Shown here one piece after another: positions 34,642 to 43,438 of a DNA stretch of 64,000 nucleotides. Below the pieces are notes generated by a model. It made no database searches. It was not told the DNA's origin and was given only the letters and a program-made list of their open reading frames with translations. A program made the translations under genes and the position numbers. Numbering within the stretch: the first letter of the stretch is position 1; every line of letters begins with the position of its first letter. Origin of the DNA: Streptomyces sp. NBC_01669 (lineage in GTDB: Bacteria > Actinomycetota > Actinomycetes > Streptomycetales > Streptomycetaceae). The stretch lies in contig NZ_JAPEQG010000001.1 in NCBI RefSeq assembly GCF_026339735.1, positions 1,116,001 through 1,180,000 on the forward strand. The letters are read 5' to 3'.

Positions 34642-35340
34642 ATGGATCACGAGGGGGAGGGGCCGGGGGGCCCGGTGACCAGTCGGGAGCAGGACGCGGT
34701 GCGCCTGCTGCTGCTGATCGACGGAGCGTGTGAGCCGCTGAGCGAGGCGGACAGGGTTGTGCCGCTGCTGGAACACGCGGTCGGAGTCATGCGCACGCAG
34801 GTCAAGCTGCAGAAGCTGGACTTCTGGCTGCGTAACCCGGACTACCTGGCCAACGAGCTGCTGACCGAATATGAGAACGACCGGGAAGAGGCACTGCTTG
34901 ACATCGCCGACCGGATCCTCCGCTCTGAGGAACCGGAGGTCAGGCGGTACCCGATGCTGCGACACCACTTCGGCGCCTACGAGTGGCTGGACGATGCCCT
35001 GGCGGTGCTGCGCAGCGCTGGACTGCTGGTCCGCAGGCGCAGGGGCACGGTCAACCGAGTACGTCAGCACGACTATTTCCTCCTGGAAGAGGGCCGCCGG
35101 GTGTCCCGGGAGATCATCCGTGAGGCACCGGCCTTCGACTACTACGTGCAGCGGGTCGAGCTGGTCCTTCGGCTCGCGGGCGAGAAGTCCGGCAGCGAGC
35201 TGAAGAAGCAGCAGTACCTGACGCGTGAGTACGCCGAGACACCGCGCGGGACCCGGATCGCGTCGATCAGCGAGCAGGCCCGTCGGCGCCTGACAGCCAT
35301 CCGGCACGAACTGCAGGAACAAGAGGCGGGGGCCGCATGA
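34642..35340 (+). CDS. Small accessory ('middle component'-like) protein of an SMC/nuclease operon
   Basis: A 232-aa helical protein, ATG 34642. It runs EQDAVRLLLLIDGACEPLSE, LQKLDFWLRNPDYLANELLT, YPMLRHHFGAYEWLDDALAV and LRSAGLLVRRRRGTVNRVRQ, the last two resembling a winged helix. The layout (short all-helical plus wHTH protein directly before an SMC-like ATPase, ATGA overlap) is that of LmuC or the middle components of ABC-three-component systems. Sequence similarity to a named subfamily is not certain. It may bridge ATPase and nuclease. Confidence 0.65.
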   Translation: MDHEGEGPGGPVTSREQDAVRLLLLIDGACEPLSEADRVVPLLEHAVGVMRTQVKLQKLDFWLRNPDYLANELLTEYENDREEALLDIADRILRSEEPEVRRYPMLRHHFGAYEWLDDALAVLRSAGLLVRRRRGTVNRVRQHDYFLLEEGRRVSREIIREAPAFDYYVQRVELVLRLAGEKSGSELKKQQYLTREYAETPRGTRIASISEQARRRLTAIRHELQEQEAGAA

Positions 35341-37319
35341 GCACGTTGCAGACCGAAGTTCTGTTGGAGACACGTATAGCGGACAAGGCGGGCGTGCCGG
35401 TCGATGACGTCCGCGACGTGTTCACCGAGTACGGGCTGCCGCTGGTCGTCTCTCCCGCGCGCCCACGGTCGCTGCGGGTGCACCGGCTGCGCGTGGTCGG
35501 CGAACGCACCGGTGATGTCGAACCAGGCCCCTTCAACACCCCTATGACTTTCTCTGCCGGTCTCACGGCCCTCGTCGCGTCCAACTTCCGCGGAAAGACC
35601 TCGGTACTGGAGCTGCTGACGTGGTGTCTTCGCGGCACCCCGCGCAGCGAGATGCAAAACCGTGTCCGCGGCTGGCTGCGCCAGGTGGACCTCGACGCGA
35701 CGATCGCCGGCGAGGCCATGGGATTCCGGCTCGACCTCGCAGACGGAGAGATCACCTCGGCCGCCGTTCTGACAGGCAAGGATGCCGCCGCGCTGGCCGA
35801 TGTCCGGGCTCCCGATCCCGCTCGCGGCGTCACGGCGCTGCTGCGAGCGGCCAGCACCGACAGCTACGCGGAACAGATCGCCGGACTGATGCTGGGCCGC
35901 ATGGACCTGCAGCCGCTGGTCAACAGCTTCAAGGAGACCAGCACGCAGACGCACGGGTGGCCCGCCTACTTCGGCGCCGTCTACCTCCCGGCCGGCGGCG
36001 ACAAGGCACTGCTGGGCGAAGTGGCCACCAACGGGTTGCCCGGCCGCCTCCTGCAGGTGTTCCTGGACCTGCCCGCCGCTGCCGCCCTTACCCGAGTCAA
36101 AGCCGTGCGCGATGTACGGGTAGCCGAAGCCAAAGCCCGCCGCTCCGCAGCACAGGCCGAAGCAGCGGAGCGCGCTTTAGAGCGAGAGCACCTGGAGACC
36201 GAACTCAGCCGGGCGCGTGACCACCTGGCCGACCTGCTCCCCGACAGCGAGAACGACACTCCTCTGGTCGACCTCGCCAGCGCCGCCGTCCAGCTTGCCC
36301 GGACACTGGCCGATGCCCAGCAGGCGTGGGACGAAGCATCCACAACCTTCCGCCGGGCCCGTACCGAGCGCCAACAGGCCGCCAAGCTCCTCAACGATGT
36401 CACCGAAAGCGCCACCGCACGTCTGCTCTTCCATGGCCTGAACCCGTCCAGCTGCCCACGCTGCGACCAAGCCATCGACGACACCCGCCGCCAGCAGGAG
36501 CACCAGTCCAGCACCTGTGCGGTCTGCGCCCGGGAAGTAGGCGGCGACGACGAAGAGCCACAAGAGGTGACCGACGAGGCACGGGAACGGCTGGCGACCA
36601 GCACAACCGTCGAAGTGACCGCCAAAGAGGCTCTCGAGCGGGCCGAGGAAACAGTCGACAGCCTGACCCGCGAGCTGGAGGCGGCAGAAACACAGTTGCG
36701 ACGCGCGCAGTCGGCGGCCCAGCTTCCCGCACGCCTGGCCGCGCAGGAGAAGGTGCTGCGCCTGGAGGGCGCCCTCAGCGTCTTCCGTGAGCCAGAACCA
36801 CCAGCCGCGGACACCGCGGAAGCAAGAGCCGTCACCATCCTCACGGCCGCCGCCTCTTTGCTGGACCAGGACAGCAAGGACGCCGCCGCCGCACTCTTCC
36901 AGGAGGTCAACCAGGAGATCGCGGAACTGGCGATCCTCTTCGGAGTCCCGTCCTTGGAAAAGGTGGCCATCGACCGCAGCGCTCGGCTGAGGATCTTCCC
37001 CCTGGGCAGCAAGCCGGAATGGTTCACGGAGCAGTCGGCGGGTGCACGCCTGCGGCTGCGGATCGCCGTCGTCATCGCCCTGCTACGCGTCGGCCGCCGC
37101 TACGGCGTCTCAACGCACCCAGGACTGCTTCTCATCGACAGCCCCAAGTCCGAGGAAATGCAGTCCGACGACGCCCGTAAGCTCTTCACAGAACTGGCGT
37201 CCGTCGCGGCCGAGAGCGACCTGCAAGTGGTCATCACCACCGCAGACTTCGATCTCGCCCAAGCCACGCTGCCCGCCCCCACCATCCGGCAGGCCGAGGT
37301 CGGTGCTTCCCTGTGGTGA
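35337..37319 (+). CDS. SMC/Rad50-like ATPase with zinc hook
   Basis: A 660-aa ABC-type ATPase. A Walker A-like loop at about 81-88 reads ALVASNFRGKTSVLELLTW, with Ala in place of the first Gly. A coiled coil (about 250-350) leads to a hook with two CxxC pairs, CPRC at about 373 and CAVC at about 394, then a return coil to about 480. The ABC signature-like SAGARLRLRIAVVIALLRVG (about 567) and Walker B GLLLIDSPKSEEM (about 597) follow. This is the LmuB/ABC-3C type rather than chromosomal SMC or Rad50 because of its length. Its start overlaps the previous stop (ATGA), and a nuclease gene follows after 31 bases. Confidence 0.82.
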   Translation: MSTLQTEVLLETRIADKAGVPVDDVRDVFTEYGLPLVVSPARPRSLRVHRLRVVGERTGDVEPGPFNTPMTFSAGLTALVASNFRGKTSVLELLTWCLRGTPRSEMQNRVRGWLRQVDLDATIAGEAMGFRLDLADGEITSAAVLTGKDAAALADVRAPDPARGVTALLRAASTDSYAEQIAGLMLGRMDLQPLVNSFKETSTQTHGWPAYFGAVYLPAGGDKALLGEVATNGLPGRLLQVFLDLPAAAALTRVKAVRDVRVAEAKARRSAAQAEAAERALEREHLETELSRARDHLADLLPDSENDTPLVDLASAAVQLARTLADAQQAWDEASTTFRRARTERQQAAKLLNDVTESATARLLFHGLNPSSCPRCDQAIDDTRRQQEHQSSTCAVCAREVGGDDEEPQEVTDEARERLATSTTVEVTAKEALERAEETVDSLTRELEAAETQLRRAQSAAQLPARLAAQEKVLRLEGALSVFREPEPPAADTAEARAVTILTAAASLLDQDSKDAAAALFQEVNQEIAELAILFGVPSLEKVAIDRSARLRIFPLGSKPEWFTEQSAGARLRLRIAVVIALLRVGRRYGVSTHPGLLLIDSPKSEEMQSDDARKLFTELASVAAESDLQVVITTADFDLAQATLPAPTIRQAEVGASLW

Positions 37320-37350
37320 CATACGACATTGGCAGGAAAGGACGGACGCT

Positions 37351-39429
37351 GTGCCGCAACTCGCCGACCGGCTCTCCGTACTAGCCACCGAAGGCCAGCC
37401 CATCACCTTCCCCGCCATCGGTCTCGCTCTGGACACAGTCGCCACCCAGTCGCAGGACGTGGCCGCCGGCCCCTTCGCCGCCTACCTTGCTGAAGCCGTC
37501 GCGGACGCCTTCGACCGCGAAGACACCCAGTGGCAGCCCGCCGCCAGCGCCTTTCCGCAAGGTCTCGGCGCACAGCGCAGCGTCCTGCACCTCAGCGCAT
37601 CCATCGACGCCCTGCTGAACAGCCCCGCCGCGGCCAAGGCTATGGGCAAAGCTTTGAACTCCGCCCTCCTCGACGATCTCCACACGCACATCGAACGCCT
37701 CCCGCTCCTCGCCGCCGCGCGTCTTGAAGCCGCACTACGGCTGGCCGTCGGCGACGCCGTCACGCCGTTCAAGGTGTGGCAGGCCCTCGAGGAAATCCCC
37801 AGTGGGAGCCCGGAGGACTTCACCGAGCGACTGCCCCGTCTGCTCGGGCTCTCCCTCGACCGTTGGGCTGGTGAGGACTCCATTGCCGACACGCTGCGCA
37901 CCACCCTGCAGAGCCTAGTCCACGACGAGGCCACCGACGTGGACGCTATGTTCGAACTCGGGTGTGACCTACTGCGCCGCGCGTTGTCCGCCAATGACGT
38001 TGGCACCATCACTGCCTTCCTCACACAGGCCCGCAAGCAGTTCGAGACCGCCGCCCAGGCTGAAGAAGCACGCGACGACGCCCGCGCCTACGCCGCCGTC
38101 TGCGACGCCGTCCTGGCTTTCAGCCGGCACGACACCGTCACCATCGAACGTGCCGCCGACCAGATTGCCGAAGCCCTCGACCGGCGTGAAGCCTGGCTCA
38201 GGTGCACCCACGAAGCCGCGTGGCTCCAACCCCGGCGCTCGGCCGAGATCGCCTGGCACCGGCTCATCCTGCAACTGCGGGCCGCTGCACGAGCCCTGCA
38301 CGAAGACGCCTGGCTGGACGCCTGGCAGGCCCTCGACACCGTGGTGAGCGCCTACCGCGCCGCCCGCACCGTTTGCCCCTTCGTCAAAGAAGCAGGACAA
38401 GGTATCAGCCGCCTGGTCCAGCCGGCGATCGAGGACCGCTTCCTGCAACAGCAGGCGTTCCTCGCTCAACTCCGCCGGGCTGCTGAGGAGAGCGACCAGC
38501 ACGCCGTCCACGGCTTCGACACGGAGACCGCCGCCGCCCTGCTCAACGCCGTCGAAGCCGCCGCGCATCGGGAGAGCGGAACGGACGCTATCCCGGCAGC
38601 CGGGGACGGCAGCGATGACGACGACCCTGACGGAGGGCAGATCAGCCGCCTGCAAAGACATGCGCCCACACTCCTTCTCCTGCTGGGAGAACGAGCACTG
38701 AGTGTCGGCAGCGCACTCGACGACGGACAATTGCGTCTCGTGGAGGGGCTCGCTTACGACAGCGACGTCGCCCGCCTTGAGGCGACCGACCCACTCGTCG
38801 TGCCTCAACTGGACAAGATAATGACCGAACTGTCCAGGCAGCCCGCCTTCGTCGGCGAGACCCGCCGAACATTCCTCGCGCTGGTCGAGCAGACCCTCCT
38901 CTTCCTCAAGAGCCGCGCCAACATGACCCGTACGAACCTTCTGGGTAAAACCAAAAAGGAAGAACCGCCACCATTCGACTACCGGCGCAAGCCGGAGAAG
39001 GCGACGGACCGCAAAGCTGTCGAGGCGGACCTGCAACGCGACTACCACCAGTGGCTCCAGAAGGGACCGCTGCACAGCGTGGTCCTGGTAGAGACCGAAG
39101 ACGACGCCATGGGACGCGCAGACGTCATGGTGCACTTCGGTTCTCTGCGCTACCTGACCGAGGTCAAACAGAACAGCACCAGCAACGACCGCACTTACCT
39201 TGAAAGCCGCTACCTGACTCAAACCACCGAATACAGCAATACCAACGCCCCGTACAGCCAACTCCTCGTCCTGGACCTCACACCCAAGACCGGCTCCCAA
39301 GGCAACTTGCGCCTCGACGAGGCGTCCTGGACGACAACCCACCGGCCCCACGGAGCGACGACAGACAGGGCCGTTGTCACAGGGATCGTCGCAGGAAATC
39401 GAGTGACCCCCTCTGTGTACTCGCGCTAG
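37351..39429 (+). CDS. Large helical protein with C-terminal PD-(D/E)XK nuclease, probable effector
   Basis: A 692-aa protein, GTG 37351 (GGAAAGGA upstream). Residues 1 to about 560 are alpha-helical and repeat-like (VWQALEEIPSGSPEDFTERL, AWLRCTHEAAWLQPRRSAEI) with no recognised domain. The last about 120 residues carry a restriction-endonuclease-like core: an upstream acidic helix (KAVEADLQRDYHQWLQKGPL), then GRADVMVHFGSLRYLTEVKQ, where Asp591, Glu604 and Lys606 form the PD-(D/E)XK triad. QTTEYSNTNAPYSQLLVLDL ends the fold. In Lamassu-like systems a Cap4-type nuclease is N-terminal; here it is C-terminal behind a large helical module. Confidence 0.72.
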   Translation: MPQLADRLSVLATEGQPITFPAIGLALDTVATQSQDVAAGPFAAYLAEAVADAFDREDTQWQPAASAFPQGLGAQRSVLHLSASIDALLNSPAAAKAMGKALNSALLDDLHTHIERLPLLAAARLEAALRLAVGDAVTPFKVWQALEEIPSGSPEDFTERLPRLLGLSLDRWAGEDSIADTLRTTLQSLVHDEATDVDAMFELGCDLLRRALSANDVGTITAFLTQARKQFETAAQAEEARDDARAYAAVCDAVLAFSRHDTVTIERAADQIAEALDRREAWLRCTHEAAWLQPRRSAEIAWHRLILQLRAAARALHEDAWLDAWQALDTVVSAYRAARTVCPFVKEAGQGISRLVQPAIEDRFLQQQAFLAQLRRAAEESDQHAVHGFDTETAAALLNAVEAAAHRESGTDAIPAAGDGSDDDDPDGGQISRLQRHAPTLLLLLGERALSVGSALDDGQLRLVEGLAYDSDVARLEATDPLVVPQLDKIMTELSRQPAFVGETRRTFLALVEQTLLFLKSRANMTRTNLLGKTKKEEPPPFDYRRKPEKATDRKAVEADLQRDYHQWLQKGPLHSVVLVETEDDAMGRADVMVHFGSLRYLTEVKQNSTSNDRTYLESRYLTQTTEYSNTNAPYSQLLVLDLTPKTGSQGNLRLDEASWTTTHRPHGATTDRAVVTGIVAGNRVTPSVYSR

Positions 39430-39734
39430 GTCGAGCGTCGGCACGTATCGGGCACTGAAGTCCCAGCGCGACGCGTACTCCCTGTCGCATGATCAGCGAA
39501 GCGAGCGCATGGACTTAAAGAGCGTTTGTCCCGACCGGGGTGCTTCATTGCAGTTCAAGGTGGCGGACCGCTTCGGGTCGGCTGGGGCAGTAGACGTCTC
39601 TTGTGGCAGATGTGGTGGATGACGGCCTTCGAGTGACCGTTTCGAACCCTTTGCTCCTATCTGATCCCAACACGCCTCCGGTCACGCCTGTTTGCGCCCT
39701 ATGGCGGGGCGGCGGCCATCGGTACTACGGAAAC
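39430..39734. other. Intergenic between the nuclease gene and IS5 fragment
   Basis: No gene is recognised. It probably contains the left end of the IS5 remnant and its promoter, but I cannot define the terminal repeat. Confidence 0.4.
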
Positions 39735-39944
39735 ATGCCTCGTCGACAGCGGCCCTACCCGAGTGACCTGTCCGATGCCCGTTGGGAACTGGTCGAACCA
39801 ACCCTGACAGCCTGGCGAGCCGAGCGCAGAGGGAAGGGCCTGGACATCGGGCGGCCGCCCGAACACGACCTGCGCCGGATCATGGACGCCATCCGCTACG
39901 TCGACCGGACCGGGATCCCGTGGCGATACCTGCCGCATGCCTGA
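39735..39944 (+). pseudogene. IS5-family transposase, N-terminal fragment
   Basis: A frame of 69 codons: PRRQRPYPSDLSDARWELVE then PTLTAW, GRPPEHDLRRIMDAIRYVDR and TGIPWRYLPHA with stop at 39944. This is the DUF4096-type N-terminal domain of IS5-group transposases. The DDE domain is missing. Together with the internal fragment at 32808 it brackets the SMC/nuclease operon. Confidence 0.8.
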
Positions 39945-40527
39945 AGCGCGGCCACAACGTTCGTCACCCTGGCCGCCGCCGTGACGGCCGTAATCACCAC
40001 ACTTTTGCCCTGAGGGCACCACCCCTTCGCGGCTGGTGGCGGACCGGCGCGCAGGCGAACCGGGCTGCGCTTCAGCACAGACCAACTGCTCGCCAATGTG
40101 GCGAGCGGCTGCATGTACCGGGCACTGGTCCCCAGTCTTGGTCCCCAAGCCAGCACGGCTTCGTCTTTCTCGCTTCGGCACGCACGTCATGTACCTGCGG
40201 CACCAGCATTGATTTCGAGCGCGCAACCAAGGAGCTCGCGGCAACCATCCATTGGCGAAGCACGTGGCCGGGAGAAGTGCGTTTTAGCCAACCGGGGTCC
40301 CGAAGGAACGAGGCACAGGCGCTGCTGCCTGCCGATCTCGAACAGCCTTTACACGAGAGGACCTTCACCGTGGGGTAGAAGCGACGCAGCACTCCGAGTG
40401 ACACGATGCCGTCTAACTGAATCAGGCGGTGGGTGAGTCCCGCCCATCTTCACTGGTAGCGACCGACTTTCGGCATGCGCTGGACGGCTGGATAGGGTCG
40501 CGGTACCCGAGATGGAGAGGTAGTTGC
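39945..40527. other. Right edge of the accessory island, no intact gene
   Basis: Contains TGGTCCCCAGTCTTGGTCCC at 40126, a looser relative of the 34-bp repeats, readable on the minus strand as LGDQDWGP. This again looks like an integrase tail stub. No complete gene. The last bases hold the cutA ribosome-binding site (GGAGAGG). Confidence 0.4.
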
Positions 40528-40854
40528 ATGGCCCACGAGATTGTGATCGCGCAGACGACCAGTAACGATGAGGATCAGGCGAAGGCGCTAGCTCGGGGCG
40601 CGGTGGAGGGCAAGTTGGCAGCGGGCGTTCACATCGATGCGCCGATCACCGCCTTCTATTGGTGGAAGGGGAAGGTCGAGATGGCGCAGGAGTGGCGGAT
40701 CTCGTACATGACTACGGCGGACCGCCTCCCGGTGCTGGAGGCGTGGCTGCACGAGAAGCACCCCTATGACGTCCCCCAGTGGATCACGCTGCCCGTGACC
40801 GGTGGGTCGGAGGCGTACCTGTCCTGGGTAGTCGAGGAGACGGCACAAGACTGA
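40528..40854 (+). CDS. cutA: Divalent-cation tolerance protein CutA
   Basis: A 108-aa trimeric ferredoxin-like protein: IVIAQTTSNDEDQAKALARG, then AAGVHIDAPITAFYWWKGKV, EMAQEWRISYMTTADRLPVL and HPYDVPQWITLPVTGGSEAYLSWV (split here by the PYDVP motif). The pattern, including the WW-x-GK strand and HPYxVP loop, is CutA1. ATG 40528 with GGAGAGG. Its in vivo role is uncertain (metal tolerance). It marks the return to ordinary chromosomal content. Confidence 0.92.
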   Translation: MAHEIVIAQTTSNDEDQAKALARGAVEGKLAAGVHIDAPITAFYWWKGKVEMAQEWRISYMTTADRLPVLEAWLHEKHPYDVPQWITLPVTGGSEAYLSWVVEETAQD

Positions 40855-40920
40855 GAAGCGTCGGGCCGGCCATACGGTGTTCGCGTCCTGAGCTTGCTCG
40901 CCTACCGCGCGCAAGGAGAG

Positions 40921-42162
40921 TCAGGACGCGAACTGCCGCAGGTAGAAAGCGAGTTCCTGCTGGCTGTCGGGGAGGGAGGCTGCGATAGTCGCCGCACGCT
41001 CCTTGCCCATCGTGTTGGGCTTAGCCTGTGCCGCAGACGCGAACTGGCGTGCCACGTAGATCCCTTGGTCGACGTCACCTCCACGCAGGAGGGCCGAAGC
41101 GAGATCTCCGAGGACCACAACGCCTCCGTCCGGGAGTTCAGCTCCGAGACGGTGGACTGCGGTGTCGGCTGTAGCGGTGAGTTCGGGACGCCGCAACCGC
41201 CCGTATACGGAGAGAGCCAACGAGTCCATGCGGTACGGGGTCACGAACCGAACCCACGCCTGCTCGCTGGTGTGATCCGCGAAGTCGTAAGCGAAGCGCG
41301 CTCGGTCCAACGCCCGGAGCGCTCCCGTCTCGTCGCCGGCTGCCGCAGCTTCCTCCGCGTGCCTACCGAGGACCCAGGCGGCAGCAGTAGCGTTGCCGTG
41401 GCCTCGCACGTCGTTGGCCGCCTGGGAAAGGAACTCCAACTTCACCTTCGGCGTTGAAGCGCCGTAGCTGGCGTAGGTCAGGGCCAGGGCTCGGAGTGGA
41501 GGGTGTCCAGCGGTTGCCGCGCACTGCGACGTGACCTTGTAGTAGGCATCGGCTTTGTCGAGCTCGCCAAGGTCCCAGGCCACCCAACCAGCCAGGGCAG
41601 CCGTTTCTCCGGCTGCGAGGGTGAGAGCCCGTTCGTGCTCGCCGGCACGAGGCAGAGCGGCGGTGATCGCGTCAAGATGTGACTCGACCGTGCTTTGTAG
41701 TCGCCGGGCGCTGAGGTTGAGTTCCTGGACGTGCAGTTCAGCAGCCCGGTCGATGAGCGCGACGGCGGAGGGCGAATCGATCATGGACCCCTTACCGAGG
41801 GCGAGGGCGAGTCGCCCCCAGGGCTCGGCAGCCGCGCTCACGCCAATAGCAGCGCCACCCAGCAGTGTGCGACGCTTCACGGCGTCCTGGTCCTCCCCTG
41901 CATTGGCATACCCCATTCTCTTGCGAGCGCGGGCAGCCTTTGCCTCCCGACGTAGTTCCTCGAAGGGGACACCGCAGGCCGCCGCGATGTGGCCGATTGT
42001 GTGATTGGTAGGGACGTTCTCGAAGTTCTCATAGCGGCTGATCTCTCGGCGGGTCATGGTCTCGCGGCCGGAGACAGCGTTGATCGCATCTGCCTGCTCC
42101 TCCTGCGTCCGGCCCGCATCCTGCCGAAGCCGTAGGAGAAGGCCAGCGAACGGATCTGGCAT
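40921..42162 (-). CDS. XRE-family regulator with TPR-like C-terminus
   Basis: A 413-aa protein starting at ATG 42162 after AGAGG. The N-terminal HTH is LLLRLRQDAGRTQEEQADAI then MTRREISRYENFENVPTNHT. It is followed by a twin-arginine-like basic segment RKRMGYANAGEDQDAVKRRT with LLGGAAIGVSAAAEPWGRLA, and a C-terminal TPR-type helical array (AGWVAWDLGELDKADAYYKV, AALRGGD-like repeats). Such Streptomyces regulators are usually paired with a small HATPase protein, here encoded divergently at 42294. Signal unknown. Confidence 0.82.
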   Translation of the reverse strand: MPDPFAGLLLRLRQDAGRTQEEQADAINAVSGRETMTRREISRYENFENVPTNHTIGHIAAACGVPFEELRREAKAARARKRMGYANAGEDQDAVKRRTLLGGAAIGVSAAAEPWGRLALALGKGSMIDSPSAVALIDRAAELHVQELNLSARRLQSTVESHLDAITAALPRAGEHERALTLAAGETAALAGWVAWDLGELDKADAYYKVTSQCAATAGHPPLRALALTYASYGASTPKVKLEFLSQAANDVRGHGNATAAAWVLGRHAEEAAAAGDETGALRALDRARFAYDFADHTSEQAWVRFVTPYRMDSLALSVYGRLRRPELTATADTAVHRLGAELPDGGVVVLGDLASALLRGGDVDQGIYVARQFASAAQAKPNTMGKERAATIAASLPDSQQELAFYLRQFAS

Positions 42163-42293
42163 GAGTGTGACCTCTATTGGTGGGCGGAATCCAATCATGA
42201 CCTCAATTCCCCCTCCAGTTTCCCCCCTTGACAGAATTTTCCCCCGCGGGATTCCCCTGGTCGACGGCGTCTCCGCGCGATGCGATAGCCCCC

Positions 42294-42803
42294 ATGACCA
42301 GGCTCCAAGAAGCACCCCCGCCCGACAGGGGCATCCGAGGCTCTGCGGCCACAGCAGGCGCGTCATACGTGAGGTCAGTTCAGGAGGACCGACGCAGCAC
42401 ATCAGCATGGGCAGAAGTACCCGCGGCATCCCATGCCTGTCAGGCGGCCTTGCTCCCTGATCTCAGGGTAGTTGCGGTGATGCGGCAGGTAGCCAGGGCG
42501 TTCCTGCGGCGGTGCCGTGTTTCGAAGCCGGTGGCAGAGTTCGTTGTACTGGCCGTCTCGGAGCTGGTCACCAACGCGGTGATTCAGGGTGAGGGCGAAG
42601 TCATCGTCCAGATCACGGTGGCCGGCGACGTAGTGCGCGTCTCCGTAACCGACCACAACCCGGTTCCAGCAGCACTCAAGGAAGCCGGACGCGACGGTGA
42701 ATCGGGGCGCGGGATCCGCCTTGTCGACGCGATCTCAGACGTGTGGGAAAGCAACGGTGAGGAGACGTGGTGTGAGTTCCGGGACGCGAGGGCTGCGGCT
42801 TGA
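42294..42803 (+). CDS. Small HATPase_c (RsbW-like) ATP-binding protein
   Basis: About 169 aa if ATG 42294 is used. The kinase-like domain covers the last 110 residues: MRQVARAFLRRCRVSKPVAE, FVVLAVSELVTNAVIQGEGE (N-box with Glu and Asn) and GESGRGIRLVDAISDVW (G2 box). It has no phospho-acceptor or sensor domain. It is divergent from the XRE/TPR gene, a common Streptomyces pairing. The N-terminus is poorly defined; a later GTG at 42372 is also possible. Confidence 0.78.
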   Translation: MTRLQEAPPPDRGIRGSAATAGASYVRSVQEDRRSTSAWAEVPAASHACQAALLPDLRVVAVMRQVARAFLRRCRVSKPVAEFVVLAVSELVTNAVIQGEGEVIVQITVAGDVVRVSVTDHNPVPAALKEAGRDGESGRGIRLVDAISDVWESNGEETWCEFRDARAAA

Positions 42804-42865
42804 GTCAGACCTCCAGCCGGTCCTCGACCATGCGAATGACGAGTAGCACAACTCAGTCACTCCCG

Positions 42866-43366
42866 CTACGCAGAGCGCTCCGAGGGCCGTTCCGTTGCCT
42901 TCGCCCAGTAGTTCGGTTCAAGCATCTCGCCAGGCCATGCCGGCTGACAGATCGGGCCCCGAGGCCCCATCTGCTCGAAATACGGCGCCAGGTCAATCAC
43001 CGGCGTCCCTTCAACGGCGTCGAGATCGGTGACCAAGAGGTCCCGACCTTCGACCTTCAGCAACCGCGGGTAACTGATCGCCAGTTGGTTGGGGCGCCGG
43101 TGGTTGCGGTGGACAAACGTACCCGTCGCCGGCCAGTTCTGGTTTCCCCGAGGACTGCGTGCATGGAGCTGGACGTCTTCGGGTTTCGCCAGGTGGAAGC
43201 GCCAGGTCACGACCAGGTGAGAGAACTCCTCAATTCCTTGCAAGGTCTCGAGCGGATACGCGTCGTCGAGCCTGATGATCGATTCGACCGCGCCTTGATA
43301 GTCGTCCTGAACGCGGGTGTGGCCCCCGACGACGGTTGCAATCGATTCGACCTCGTACGTCACCAT
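42866..43366 (-). CDS. trmO: tRNA (N6-threonylcarbamoyladenosine(37)-N6)-methyltransferase TrmO (TsaA/YaeB family)
   Basis: A 166-aa protein: VESIATVVGGHTRVQDDYQG at the start, LQGIEEFSHLVVTWRFHLAK, FVHRNHRRPNQLAISYPRLL (canonical RPNPIGLS position) and LDAVEGTPVIDLAPYFEQMG. These are signatures of the UPF0066/TrmO family, which uses SAM to methylate t6A37 in tRNA. Length is typical of the single-domain actinobacterial form. It lies between regulators without operon links. Confidence 0.86.
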   Translation of the reverse strand: MVTYEVESIATVVGGHTRVQDDYQGAVESIIRLDDAYPLETLQGIEEFSHLVVTWRFHLAKPEDVQLHARSPRGNQNWPATGTFVHRNHRRPNQLAISYPRLLKVEGRDLLVTDLDAVEGTPVIDLAPYFEQMGPRGPICQPAWPGEMLEPNYWAKATERPSERSA

Positions 43367-43438
43367 CAGCGCTCGTTCCTCTCCCTGGGCGTAGCGCGTG
43401 CGGCGGCCTCCGGCCGGCGCCGCGGATCTGCTCGTCGG

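Noticed and set aside
34642..39429. Wadjet or chromosomal condensin operon
   Set aside because: There are only three genes, the ATPase is too short, and there is no JetD-like topoisomerase-fold protein; the third gene has a PD-(D/E)XK core instead.
40020..40070. Possible second tRNA 3' end on the minus strand (GGTTCGCC...CCACCA)
   Set aside because: The T-stem does not pair and no acceptor or D-arm can be drawn, so it is not a tRNA half.
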